Source of the DNA: Tenebrio molitor
Lineage: Eukaryota > Arthropoda > Insecta > Coleoptera > Tenebrionidae
Direction: 5' to 3'
Assembly (NCBI RefSeq): GCF_963966145.1
Contig: NC_091054.1
Coordinates: forward strand, 12,152,001 to 12,216,000
DNA length: 64,000 bases
Positions 37,550 to 48,902 of this stretch are shown here, piece by piece. The notes under the pieces are model-generated. The model made no database searches, was not told the origin of the DNA, and worked only from the letters and a program-made list of their open reading frames with translations. The position numbers were made by a program, and so were the translations under genes. Numbering within the stretch: position 1 is the stretch's first letter; the number at the start of each line of letters is the position of its first letter.

Positions 37550-37645
37550 TATTGCCAAACGCGACGCCACTGGTATGTAAACAGATTTTTCGTTGAAATT
37601 CCAAAGAAACGTCAACGAGGTGCTGTTGTGAACCTATTTGTTATC
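37550..37645. repeat. Dispersed repeat (~95 bp), copy 1
   Basis: ATTGCCAAACGCGACGCCAC, AAAGAAACGTCAACGA and GTGCTGTTGTGAACCTA match 53495-53590 in direct orientation with moderate divergence. Confidence 0.7.
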
Positions 37646-38989
37646 TTTAGAAGTTAAGGCAGTTTATATTGTTTCGATTGAGAGTGGTGTATTAATTTGT
37701 TTCCCATTTTCACGTTCGCACATTTAGTATGTATTACATAATAGTCAATCGAGTCTCGGCAAAGGTTAATCGTCAGATAACAATCGTAACACAAACTTTA
37801 TTAGCTATAATTTCATTACCACAACACGACAAAGTTGAATAAATATGACCAGTATCAAGCTTCCACAAACGATCTAATCTTTTACTGTAATGAAAAGATA
37901 TGAAAATCTCAATTTAACTTCAGTATATTCAGTACGTGCCATACGTAATCTCATTTTTATTATGGGAAAGATCACCGATAAAACCATGCCGTATTGAATG
38001 AAAAGCTTTTATATGAGACAATCATTTACAGTCTGCGGAAATAAGTACACCTATAACAATGTAAATTTTCAAGTCGAGAGCCATCAGTTATCGAAGGACT
38101 TTAACAGTCAATCAATAGGAACTAAATGCCAAGATTAAATTTTAATTAAAACGAGCTAAAACAGTGACTTGAAATAACATTCTAATTTAATAAGCATTTT
38201 CGGCCATCGAAGGGGCGCCACTTTCGCCCGCAGAATTTGTTTTAAATTTCGATTCCAAGAGAGTTTGCCCAAGATAACAGAAGGAGCGAGATTAATCTTA
38301 AAAGTACAATAAAACATGTTGAGATCGTTTCGTTCCGAACGTTAAACAAGCCGCACTTTATTATCATAACTCGCAAGATTTTAAGCCGAACCATCAACTT
38401 CTAATGAAAATAAACTGTAATACCGAAAACTTGCGCTACATAGTTTGTTTTGATGAAATAAAAATCCGAGCGCATTGTTGCAGGAGTTCAAACGCCGCTA
38501 TTGATTTTTTTATAAACAAATTCAAATAGTAATAAAATGTTGTAATTTATGCTTCTGACTTTATGAATAAAACATGGCGAAATGCGACTTGAAAGCACTT
38601 TTCACTCAAAACGAATCGATTATGAAAGTCGTTATGTGCGAATGTGTGATGTTGGTTAACAACATTGGCTTCAAGGCGACTTAATCACCTCAAGTCAAGG
38701 AACAATTTTAGTAAAGCTCACTTTCCGGCGAAAATCATCCACACGGTTAGTTTTATTTTATCGAGATATTGTCGGATTAAATATTGTCTAAAACTCTAGA
38801 CCGTAAATATTTAGTAAAAACTTTCAGACCTTTTTTTGGTTCTTAAGTACTTAATTAATTGCACAATTCAGTAAATTATTTTTTTATACGTTAAGCCAGA
38901 AGAATGAAAATATGTTAATACATAATTAATTTCAGTAAGAATTAAAAAAAAATCAACAAATATAACACAATACTCATAATAGTAATTTA
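37646..38989. other. Intergenic, nothing recognised
   Basis: No ORF, repeat or hairpin that I can support. The stretches 35270-35944 and 36023-36997 are likewise blank. Confidence 0.55.
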
Positions 38990-39090
38990 TTATACAAGTC
39001 ATTTTGTCGCACGCGTTTTTTAGAGTACGACGAGCGCAGCGAGGAGTGCTATAAAGCAAACAAGTGCGACAAAATGGCTTGTAAAACGAG
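38990..39090. repeat. Palindrome with core CGACGAGCGCAGCGAGGAG
   Basis: TACAAGTCATTTTGTCGCAC with GCG is mirrored by CAAGTGCGACAAAATGGCTT with GTAAAAC. It is an inverted, ~75-80% similar relative of the palindromes at 3453 and 3894, including arms, so these three are one family. Confidence 0.75.
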
Positions 39091-39432
39091 TGTAATACAA
39101 TGTTTTTTTTTCTATTTTGTCCCTATTTTAAATTTTAAATTAACAAAAAGTTCAAAACATAATGGTAGGAAATTTATATTTGGCAAATATAAAGGGTTGG
39201 TAACACTGGTAACTAAACGAACATTCAAGTTTTAAATTTAAAGTGTGAAATAATCACGTAGCCACTACTCACTCTCAATCAGTGCCAACATTAAAAATTT
39301 AAGTAAATGTTCCTGAAACGCGTATCGAAAAGAACTCCTTTTCGAAACCCGTTGAAGTGTTATAATGACTGTGTTAAAGTCTATTCTTGACACAATAGTT
39401 GTACAAATTTTGTATTTTGATGTTACGATATA

Positions 39433-39728
39433 CAAAGTGTCTATAAAAGAACGTATGTATATCAAGAGTCGAGAGTCCTGTGGAATTATTGCCGCTCTGT
39501 AGCATATTGTGGTACCAAATAAAAAAAAGAGGTTATGTATGGCCATTAATGACAGGTTTTTAATAGGCTGTTGTAGGATGAAAAATAATTAAAAGGTAGA
39601 AAAACTGAAGAAATCACAAGCAAAACAACTAAAACGGCTTCAACGGCTCGACAAGTCCGTCATAATAAAATTATAGAGCTGCACAATTCCACAGGACTCT
39701 TGGTATACGTTCTTTTACAGACACTTTG
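39433..39728. mobile_element. MITE, TA-flanked, ends CAAAGTGTCTRTAAAAGAACG
   Basis: CAAAGTGTCTATAAAAGAAC (39433) and GAGTCCTGTGGAATT are mirrored by the right end (TTCTTTTACAGACACTTTG, to 39728). TA flanks at 39431-39432 and 39729-39730. 296 bp. Confidence 0.8.
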
Positions 39729-40179
39729 TACATACGTTTGTAACACTTAATTAAAAATTAATTATTGTTAAATTAAACATTAAAAATACAGTAAAATGCG
39801 TGAGGTACTCATCGAAAATGATATTGATAGAAGCATCAAAGGACACAAACAATCCATAATAAAATTATTCTTATCCGATAAATAGGAAAAACATAAGCGT
39901 CAACATCCATATAAAAAGGTTTACTAAAATGGGTTAAAGGAAGGCACTCTGGATCTTATTGCAAATGACAGATATGCTCACTAAGGGAAGTGGGACAAGC
40001 ATGTTGAAAGTTTCTGTTTTAGTTGCGGTGAATTTAAATGAGTTTAAAGTATTAACCACATGAGCTTCATTGAATGTGAGAGCAAAGTATTTAAATACCG
40101 CTTTCAAATTATAATGATGCTATGAGAATGCAATATGATAAGAAAATAAGAGATAATGGGCGGCTATGGAAAACAAAAT

Positions 40180-40433
40180 TTCTGTAAACGTGTGGCGTAA
40201 CTTAATAAACTGTCACTTGCCAATTTTGACATTTGCGTGAATTTCATTTAAAATATTGTCTTCACTGGAGAATGCAGAATATACATGATGATAAGATTAT
40301 ATCTTCGAAATGAGAACGAAGAAAACGGTGAGTGCGTTTATCATTCATAGCCTTTTTTTATTGGAGTTTCAGCAAAACCTCTCTTAGTTATCGCTGTTAG
40401 TATGATTGATATTACGCCACATGTTTTCAGAAG
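40180..40433. mobile_element. Possible MITE, ends TTCTGTAAACGTGTGGCGTAA
   Basis: TTCTGTAAACGTGTGGCGTA at 40180 is the near inverse of TACGCCACATGTTTTCAGAA ending at 40433 (about 24 bp, several mismatches). No clear target-site duplication and no second copy in the window. Confidence 0.4.
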
Positions 40434-40799
40434 TCTTATTTTCTAGGGTCGCCCCTTATTTTTTTATTTGTTTATCGCATTGCAGATTTAAGGTAATCCA
40501 GAAAATTAAAGTGAAGTATATTATTCAGTTTCCGGAAATGAAAATGTAATATTAAATATTTTAATAAACTGATTGTAACAAATCTAAACAGACATTGAAT
40601 ATCTTCAAAATCTACTAAATGTAGATAATGACTCTTGTATTGATATTATAATAAATTATTGAATTTTTGGGGCCCTGCTAGGTATCTACCTAGGACTACT
40701 AATTACCACCAAATAAAAAAAAATCGTCGTATGAAGCAAAAAAGTGTATTTTGAGCATAGACACGAAATTAAAAACCCATGGTGAACCACAGCCCTTGA

Positions 40800-40987
40800 A
40801 AAAAACTGCAGAAGTAACTTGACACTCGAAAATCAACTGTGTGGAGAGTTATCAAATCTGGACCGCAGTAAAAAATTGTCAATACGGCCCATTTCTCAAC
40901 CTTCAATAATTTGAGTAATTTATGATGGCCGACAGCAATGGGCTGTCCCAATCGTTCCAACCCTCACAAAAGTATTAGTACGTTATA
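40800..40987. repeat. Dispersed repeat, copy 1
   Basis: ACTGCAGAAGT, TCAACTGTGTGGAG, GTTATCAAATCTGGAC, CCGACAGCAATGG and CTGTCCCAA are shared with 55470-55612 in the same order. The reverse strand has similar short frames in both (PDLITLHTVDF), but I cannot name a protein. Confidence 0.7.
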
Positions 40988-43900
40988 AAAACCTACATAA
41001 GTCATTCCAAATATCGTTTCCTACTACTATAGTTGTTTTAATGCTTCTTTAAATGTTGGTTAAGATATTTAAGAACGAGAACGAAATACACGGAAACTTT
41101 TATAAAAGTGAATATAACTAATAACTGTAAATGATAATTCCTAATAGCTAAAATGACGCAAATGATGTAACAACAGTATAAGTACTGAGAAAAAACTTTA
41201 CTATTATCTAATAAGTAATAACAAAAGTATTTCTACTTGATATTTGTATCAGTATCTAATGGATGAGTAAACAAGGATATCATTATATTGTAACTAATAT
41301 TATCAAGACATTACGTGTCATTTTCCAAAATGTCAACGGTCGACCAGATACTTCCAGAAGTTACTTGCAAATTTCCTACACTATTTTATATGTTTACTAA
41401 ATTTAATACGTTATTAGTTTTAACACAAAACCAAAACACAATATTTATAACAAATTGTTCTCTCTACAAAACTGTTAAAACGATAAAGTGAGCAGCTAAA
41501 GTGACAGACGGGAAAATCTATTCTACTGAAAATCTTGGAAACCTTCCAAATCTCTACACTTGTTGTGTTCACAAATCAGGAAACAGATTCGCGTGCGTTA
41601 ACTTAAATCATCCCCAAATTATCAGCAAATTAGTAGAATAGGTATTACTGCTCGGCGTTCGTGTCAAATTTTTATGACAATCCTAATAATGGTGAGTTTT
41701 TATAGCCCAATAGCTGGTTTATCGACTTATCCTACTTTTGCTTCACAACAGGTGTTATTATCCTTATTTAAAACTTTGGAGATTACATTCAGAAGAAACG
41801 TCTGCAATACATATTGATAAATTAATTCTTTTTAAAAATCTACTGATTCACAAAATTCGATTTTTAATTTTTAGATCTATATTTGTGTAAGAAATGAAAA
41901 AAATTCCCCATTACGTTAACTGCGGCTATGGCACCTAATTTTTAAACAAGATAACGCGCACGAATTTACCATCACAGGTAAAACACAAAAACCCAATAAA
42001 CGCTCGTATGTAATTAAAGTTGTCAAGTATTTAGCCTTTTCTCGTGTTTATCTTTGTATCCGAGAGGTCTAGCATCGTACAAATTAAGCTAGCATTAACA
42101 AATTTTACTTCACACAAGTTAATGAGTTCACAAGAAACACTAAGGTTCTTTGCAAAATAAGCTTCATTATTTTTGTAGAAATTTTTTGATGTACTTATGT
42201 AAGCATTAATGGAAGTAGTATAATTAGTTTAACTGTGTGATAATAAATCCACATCTTCTTTGTAATTTTTAAAGTGACAAAAACTGACGTTAAGCCTGAT
42301 ATTGTTAACTAGTGAGCTTTCCTTCTTTTTAACTACCGAATGCTATTTTAAGGTTCCGGTGACTATTTCAGTAACAAAGCGCATAAAATCTAACCGAAAA
42401 AATGTCTCTACATCTAATAAGAACAAGGTAATTTAATAATAACAAAAACTGCTGGTTTAAATTTCAAGAAACAATATAGCAAGGAATGAAACTAACCTTT
42501 TTTAAATGAAAATTTTAACGATATATTTAACTGAAATATTTTTCAAGTAATGTGTTTTATAAATAAGAGATTGCGGGTTACCAATTTATGAAATGTGTAT
42601 TAACATCTCGAAATCAAAGTTAAAAATCATTTATTACGAAAAAATTGTCGCCGCTTGCAGCCGAGACAGGACAATCTCGAGGATGTTAAAGGATTTCGCG
42701 GCCAAGGTGTACACAACATTTTTTGTGCAACTTCGTAATTGTTATAAAAGAAAAATTTACTGTTCTAGGTACGCAAAGTGCTCGTTTCGCGTACTGCTGC
42801 AAAAAAAACACTAATAGATATACATATGTATATGAAAAATGTATCACTTTTTCAAAATTTATTTTGTTCTAACTGCCAATATAATTATAATTGGTAAAAA
42901 TAATAGTTGACGGCAATGTGATTTTTGTAGTTAGGAAAGAAGAGGAAGAAGAAGAAGAAAACGTTAAAAGTTTCAAAATTTATTATAACAAATTGATATT
43001 AAATATGTAAGTAATAAGCAAATTAACTAAACGAAGAAAAATGAATTAGTATTATTAGAAATCGTATATTATTTCAGAAGAAAAAAATGTAAAGATGTAA
43101 GCTTTGTTGATATTTTCCTGATGCAGCATTTATTTTATTTTATTTTTTTTACGAAAATGCATAAATACTGCTTTTCCCATCACGTTTGTTGTGGAATTCA
43201 GAAAATAACAACTGCAAGGTAGCATAATTATAAAATTCCCATCCAATGATTACGTACCGTTGCAGAAAATTTATACGTAAATATCGTATTGCTAGATGTT
43301 CGATATTCCTAATTTTTGACAGCAAATCAAAATATAAATAAATCTACATTAACAGGCATTTTTGTATATTTTGCAAGTTACAAGTTAATTGTTCACGGAA
43401 AATAAGCAGAATAATGATTATCAAAAATTAATTACATCGCTCATTTTTGCTATAGATAATTCGATTTAATTTTTCTAAAAAATTGAACAATTTGTTATTA
43501 CTGAGGAATAATCGAGGACCCACAGAATCTTCGCGTCCTGTCATAAAAATATGATAACTAAAAAATCGATTTGTCAGTATGTACTAATTACCACTAGATT
43601 ATTGAAGTGACTTTTTCGATTAATTAATCAAGTTACAGCTTTTGTTACTTTATTCAGTAAGAAAATTGTCATTTAACAGTATCAATTCAATTCTTCGAGT
43701 TTAAGATTTTACATTCATTAATATGAACCAGATTTGAATATTTATGTTCATTTCGTTGAATGGACAGTTTGTTAAGTAATTTTATTTTAATTAAGCACCG
43801 TTTATTCTGAATTAAATTTTTTATGCTTTGTAATGGAAAAGCAGTTTGTTATTTCACGTGAACTTTATCAACTCGAACATCGACTCTTGCTGTAAATTTT

Positions 43901-44509
43901 TTTCTGAAAATAAAACTTTCATTTGGGGTTTTGTCAAAAATTCTCCAATGACTATGTAAGTTTTCGTAAATCTAGTCACACCAAGTTAAAAATAAATAAA
44001 CTAATGAAGTAGTAAAATAAAGAATTTTAAAATAAATTAAGTAATTGAAGGAAATTTTTATTTCCTGGACTTCTTGTTTTCAGTATAATTTTTTTCATTC
44101 AATGACGTGGTGAATACATAGCTTTGTCGCAATTTAAATTATTTATGAAATTCAGTTAATAGACTTTCAACACGCACAAGTAATCGTTAGGACTTGATGT
44201 CGTGTTTTATTGTCTTAATAATTTTAATGTCCCCTCAAGAGACCGTCTTTCAATTTTCCCTAAAAAATTATTTAGTAACGACGTGTTCATTAACAAAATT
44301 AAATTTTTGGAAGCAGAAGGCATACAAAATTCCTTTTGAAATTAGAATAATTATAAGATGTCCTGCAGGTAGTTGACTTAATTTTTAATTTAGAATGTTT
44401 AATATATTTCCAAATGCGCGAGAGGAAGCGGAACGTAACTAACTTACAAGAAATGTAATTAATTGCGAAGGAATAAACTTTCTGCAAAGTTGACTAGTTG
44501 AAATTGTAA
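40988..44509. other. Intergenic, nothing recognised
   Basis: 3.5 kb of very AT-rich DNA with a GAAGAA-type purine run at about 42940-42960. Short frames (42593-42814, 44194-44487) are unrecognised. Confidence 0.55.
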
Positions 44510-44830
44510 AAGCTCACCGTTTGTCCTGATTCTAACAGTCTCCAACTACCAGCAGGAAGCGCAGCACCGAAGAAATAACGCACCGGGACGCGTGCTGCTG
44601 CAGGAACAAGTGTGTTGCACTGATATACAGGTATCGAGGCGCACTGAAGCACGCCAAAGCTGCGGAGCTTAATACACGTTCGACTAACCAATGGCAGTAG
44701 GGGTTTCTTGCAGGAATCCTGGTTTAGCCTATCAGAGATGGACTTTGTCATCACTGACGCAAGGGCATTATATTATCAATGAAAGAATACGTAGGAGGTA
44801 AACCGCCTCTACAGGATCGTTGCTCGTTTT
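44510..44830. other. GC-richer islet without a recognisable gene
   Basis: About 300 bp clearly less AT-rich than the surroundings, with CACCGGGACGCGTGCTGCTG, CAGGTATCGAGGCGCACTG and a CCAAT at 44688. Short frames exist on the minus strand (44494-44754, 44751-44987) but resemble nothing I know. It could be a promoter, an unrecognised exon or an old insertion. Confidence 0.35.
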
Positions 44831-45014
44831 TCGAAATTAGAGTAAAAAAGTACAAGCGATGTCTGGCTGGTATTTGCAATAATTGATTTATGGCAGGTGC
44901 ATTTGTGCAAGTTGTGAAATATGTAGGCAGTAAAATATTTTGAAATAATTGAAAATATGTTTTATTCAGGTTGAAAATTAAATCCATCTTGTTAATTTAC
45001 ATTAAAAACCTTTA

Positions 45015-45113
45015 TCTTCAAGCGGTCGGAAATCGCGCCTTTCTGTACCTATCTTTATAGAAACGGTTAAAGTAGGGTTTTTTGTAAGCAGACTTGAAAC
45101 ATTTCAAGTCCTA
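45015..45113. repeat. Dispersed repeat copy ending in a 20-bp hairpin
   Basis: CAAGCGGTCGGAAATCGCGC through GGGTTTTTTGTAAG matches 14848-14910. It then has GACTTGAAA-CA-TTTCAAGTC (45094-45113), a perfect 9-bp-stem hairpin where the 14.9-kb copy has its palindrome. Confidence 0.7.
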
Positions 45114-45286
45114 GGAATTAAAATGTCCATAGGCGGCTTGAGCGAGTCAAACGTCATTTGAAGCATTTCTCACGATTTATTTATCGAGTTTGAAAATTGT
45201 CATTTTGCTGTAACTGCTGCAAAAAATAAATGAGTTCATGTCCGAATTTTTTTTGTGATCCCCTTAAAGATAATAGTTATTTATGT

Positions 45287-45393
45287 TACAAGTGTTGAAA
45301 ACGATCCATTGCTTTACGAACGGTAATATGGCGCGAGACGCAGTCGAGCGCTGTATGTGAGTGAGTAAAGCAATGGAGTTTTTACAAGAGTAC
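45287..45393. repeat. Palindrome with core CGAGACGCAGTCGAG
   Basis: TACAAGTGTTGAAAACGATC with CATTGCTTTAC is mirrored by GTAAAGCAATGGAGTTTTTA with CAAGAGTA. The core GCGCGAGACGCAGTCGAGCGC spans about 45331-45351 (GCGCGAG, ACGCAGT, CGAGCGC). Confidence 0.75.
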
Positions 45394-45923
45394 CATACAA
45401 TATTTTTTGTGCTGCCTTTTGTAATAAAACATATTTTTGAATCATTAACATAATAAATATTACTAAAACAAAATTATGTTGGTAATCGATTTAGCACTAA
45501 ATATGTCAAATGTCAATCTGTCAGTGCTCGAATTTCAAATTCAAACGCAACTTTATAGCTTGCAAGGTCACCAACCAAAATTTTTATAAATAAACCCCCC
45601 AAACCTAAAATTAACACATTTTAGCATTTTTTTGTATTTACGAAGCACCTTTTGTTTTATTACATTAGAAACATAATTGTCTGTCAGTAATACTTGATTT
45701 GCCACAATGAGTTTATTTTTTCTTGCCTTAGATTTCTTGTTTGTCCATTGCAGCACAAGAGTTTTCTCATTTCCATTACCGCACGCTAATCGTCCACTTA
45801 AACTTAGATAAAAAAATATTTTTATAAGACAAATAAAATTTAGAAAATTCATAACCAATCCAAGCCCAATTGTAACTATGCCAGCACAAAAAATAGTACC
45901 TATATATCATTCAAAGTAATTTT

Positions 45924-46034
45924 TTTTTTGTGCGTCGCCCAGTTGTCGACCTCAACTTCGTCTCTTTTTTGTGCGTCGCCCAGTTGTCGACCTCAACTTC
46001 GTCTCGGTCTTCAATCTTTGGGCTTAGCACAAAA
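45924..46034. repeat. CGAG-type palindrome with a 41-bp tandemly duplicated arm
   Basis: A 41-bp unit (TTTTTTGTGCGTCGCCCAGT, then TGTCGACCTCAACTTCGTCTC) occurs twice in tandem. The second unit pairs with the right arm (GGTCTTCAA, GGGCTTAGCACAAAAA). The minus-strand core is GACCGAGACGAAGTTGAG with GTC. Confidence 0.75.
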
Positions 46035-46807
46035 ACAGTCACTTCTACTCTTGATGAAATAATCTACAATACTCATAAATTTTAAAAATGTAGATCAATT
46101 TAATACATAATTCAATGAGTAATTCCCATCATATTTTTATTTATGATCCTTTTATTGTCTCTAAATTGTTATGAGTATAAATGAGTTTTTTTACACTTCC
46201 ATTTTATATGACCTACCAAACTGCCATAAAATCTTCGAGTAGAGTAGAATTTTTTTTAAACAAACTACACGAATGGGACAACGCGAATTTGTAATCGTAA
46301 TAAAACAGTTCCCAAATCACAAACCAACAAACCATACATCAAGATGAAAAATATGTATTCGTATTCAGTGAGCAAAGGCCAAAACATTGTTATCGTTCTG
46401 AGGATCACAACTCTTTACATTATAGGAGGAATGTGGTACGTGGTTACGCACCCCATCCTTTCGAAGACCGTTGATTTGAGATGTTCGAATGATGTAAATT
46501 GCCTGAATTTCCCTCCTTTATCACATACTACACATTTTCAGCAGCCAATTGGCCACGACCACTTCAATTTATGGAAATACCATCGCGACGGAAGTTTCTA
46601 GTTTCACAGGTAGAACTAACACTATTATGTGGGTGTGTTAATTCTTGCGGCATGATAAGCATGCAACTGTCACTGTGACCATGTAATTGGAAATCATCTG
46701 AGAAACTCATGCTACAGATACGGACTAAGTACAAGTTTGTTACGAAACATGACACATACTTAAATTAAGAATTGAAAAACTTATCGTATCGTGTCGAAAG
46801 TACGAAG

Positions 46808-47176
46808 TATCGCGCGTTCAAATGAAATCACGGGCTGAGTATGCGTTGGAAAAATTAAATCGTTTAGAACAGTGTAAAGTTTGAATTTCCCGCCGTTTGA
46901 CACGAATGACATTTGTTTATGTTTAATCGGGGCGTAAATGAATATGTTTGTTTTCAGCAAAGGATGCCCTTAGATATTTGCTTCGAGAATAGGAATCGTT
47001 AGTAATTCTATTTTTAATGTAAAACATTGCAAAGAAAGAAAAAAAGAAAGATTTCTTTGGTTCTAAATTTTAGGTTAGCTGTCAACATGTTCCAATTGAT
47101 CTACGCTTTAAAAAAGCACGACAATTGACGGTTTCCAACGCCTTCCCAGCTCAGGGTTTCATTTGAACGCGCAATA
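46808..47176. mobile_element. MITE of the 'GCGTTCAAATG' family, longest copy
   Basis: About 369 bp. The left end TCGCGCGTTCAAATGAAATC and the right end are inverted for about 45 bp, through GCGTTGGAAA, with TA on both sides. The interior includes CCCGCCGTTTGACACGAATG and a segment ending AATAGGAATCGTTAG that is absent from the shorter 7173-7410 copy. No coding potential. Confidence 0.8.
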
Positions 47177-47972
47177 TAATGAATTAAGTGAATATGGTGT
47201 TAGTGCTCTGCGTTTCATTTCTGTGCTAAATATGCAGATGAAGTTGTAATTAATCGATGACATTGATTCTGATTGACTCCAGTGGACGATTTAATCGAAA
47301 GTTATATTTTAGAATCATCAAACTTTTCGCTGAATGCTTTATCTTAGTGGATATAAACCGCCCAAATAGTAAAAGAGATTGCATTTTATCGTTAATCATA
47401 ATCCTTTCAAAACGAATACACATTGCTCTAAAGTTAACAATTTCAAGTTTTTATGTTTATCTTTTGAATTTATTGTAAGTCGTGTTTTATGTGCGTCCCT
47501 TCCTGTTTTTATTTCTACCGCTGCGGTAGATTTATGTTTAGACCTATGAAAATATTCTTATTAAATGTTTTACGTTTCATTCAAGCACCTACATTATAAA
47601 CCCACATAACAAATCCAAACCAAAATCACAAAACTATCTATATTTTTATATTATACAAAATAATACAAGGTGCCAATTTTCAACTGTGAAGTTGGAGGAA
47701 TTTTTAATTGGTACTAAAGAAAAACAAGCAAGAGTAACAAACCGGTTGGAGTAATTAACGGAGCATGGAGAGGAGAAGGATTCCCGGTAGAATGGATAGA
47801 GGGTGTAATTTGCTCTATTTACAAAAAGGGCGAGAAAAGTAAAGTAGAAAATAACCGCCGGATAACTCTGCTAAAAACAGGGTATAGGGATGAAGAGAGA
47901 GATTGAGGAAAGGTAGTAATACCGGACAGTCAAGCAGGATTCAGAAAGGGAAGAGATACTATGGACACTGTA

Positions 47973-48738
47973 TGTCCATTTTTTTAAAAATCAATTGTCA
48001 ATGTCAAAATTCCCTCAAAGAACAGACTGTATCACCCTAAAACCTTTCATTTCGGAACACCTCTATCGTAAAATCTCCCTAGATCAGGTTTGAGGTTATG
48101 TCAGTAATTTTCAAATGTCAGTAAAGTTTCAGGTGTAACTAAATTTTATACCAAAAGACAAGAAATAAAGGCCATAATGACACTGAAAAGTGCAACTGAA
48201 CATATACAGGAAAATGGGAATTTATGGGTAATATAAGCAGTTTACCTATTCATCTTTAGAATCTATCCCCCAATCGTCTTCCGAATATGATTCTGCGGAA
48301 AGTTGAATTATTATTATTATTATGTCCTCAATTGGTAGATTTCCCATCAATTATTTCCAGTCCTCTCTAATCAGTTCCTCGCAGTGACGAACACCATTGG
48401 CCCATATATTAAAATTATAAAAGAAAATACCTCGAATATGTGTGCATCTTTACTGCAATTTAGCATGTTCGGTTTTTCTCTCTGCATTTCTTCACGTAAT
48501 CTAATCATAGCCAATTTTTCTCGTTGTGTTAGATCCTTGCTTTCGGAAACTCATTTAACTTTTTATTTTTATTTAAATGTAATTGCGGCTTCACTAGCGC
48601 AAGCGCCTTCACAATTCACACCAATGACTGACATACAGTTGACATTTTACGTTGCCAACCTAATTACTATCAAATAACCAGTAGCTCATACCAACCTGAC
48701 AACACTTTGACAATTAATTATAAAAAAAAAACAGACTT
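47973..48738. mobile_element. TA-flanked DNA element inserted inside the LINE reverse transcriptase
   Basis: The LINE frame breaks after GACACTG-TA (47971-47972) and resumes at TA-CATCCTGG (48739). The ~766-bp insert is therefore flanked by TA on both sides, as for Tc1/mariner-type insertions. Its ends are weakly inverted: TGTCC-T-run-CAATTGTCAA on the left matches a reverse-complemented TCTG-T-run-AATTGTCAA on the right. The frame at 48384-48677 inside it is not a recognisable transposase, so it looks non-autonomous. Confidence 0.6.
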
Positions 48739-48855
48739 TACATCCTGGATCATTTAACAAAGAATGAATTAAAGAAGAAAGGGGGAAGATGTATGCACTG
48801 TTTGTAGACTTCAGGGCGGCGTTTGACAAGTTAGACACAGAGAAAATATTTGAGT

Positions 48856-48902
48856 GTGTGAGACAGACAGACACACACACACAGAGAGAGAGAGAGAGAG
48901 GG
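48856..48902. repeat. Compound (AC)n/(AG)n microsatellite within the LINE
   Basis: GACA units, then an AC run, then an AG run. It lies inside the LINE coding remains and probably contributed to their decay. Confidence 0.8.

Noticed and set aside
48384..48677. 97-codon + strand frame
   Set aside because: It lies inside the TA-flanked insertion in the LINE and has no recognisable transposase motif.
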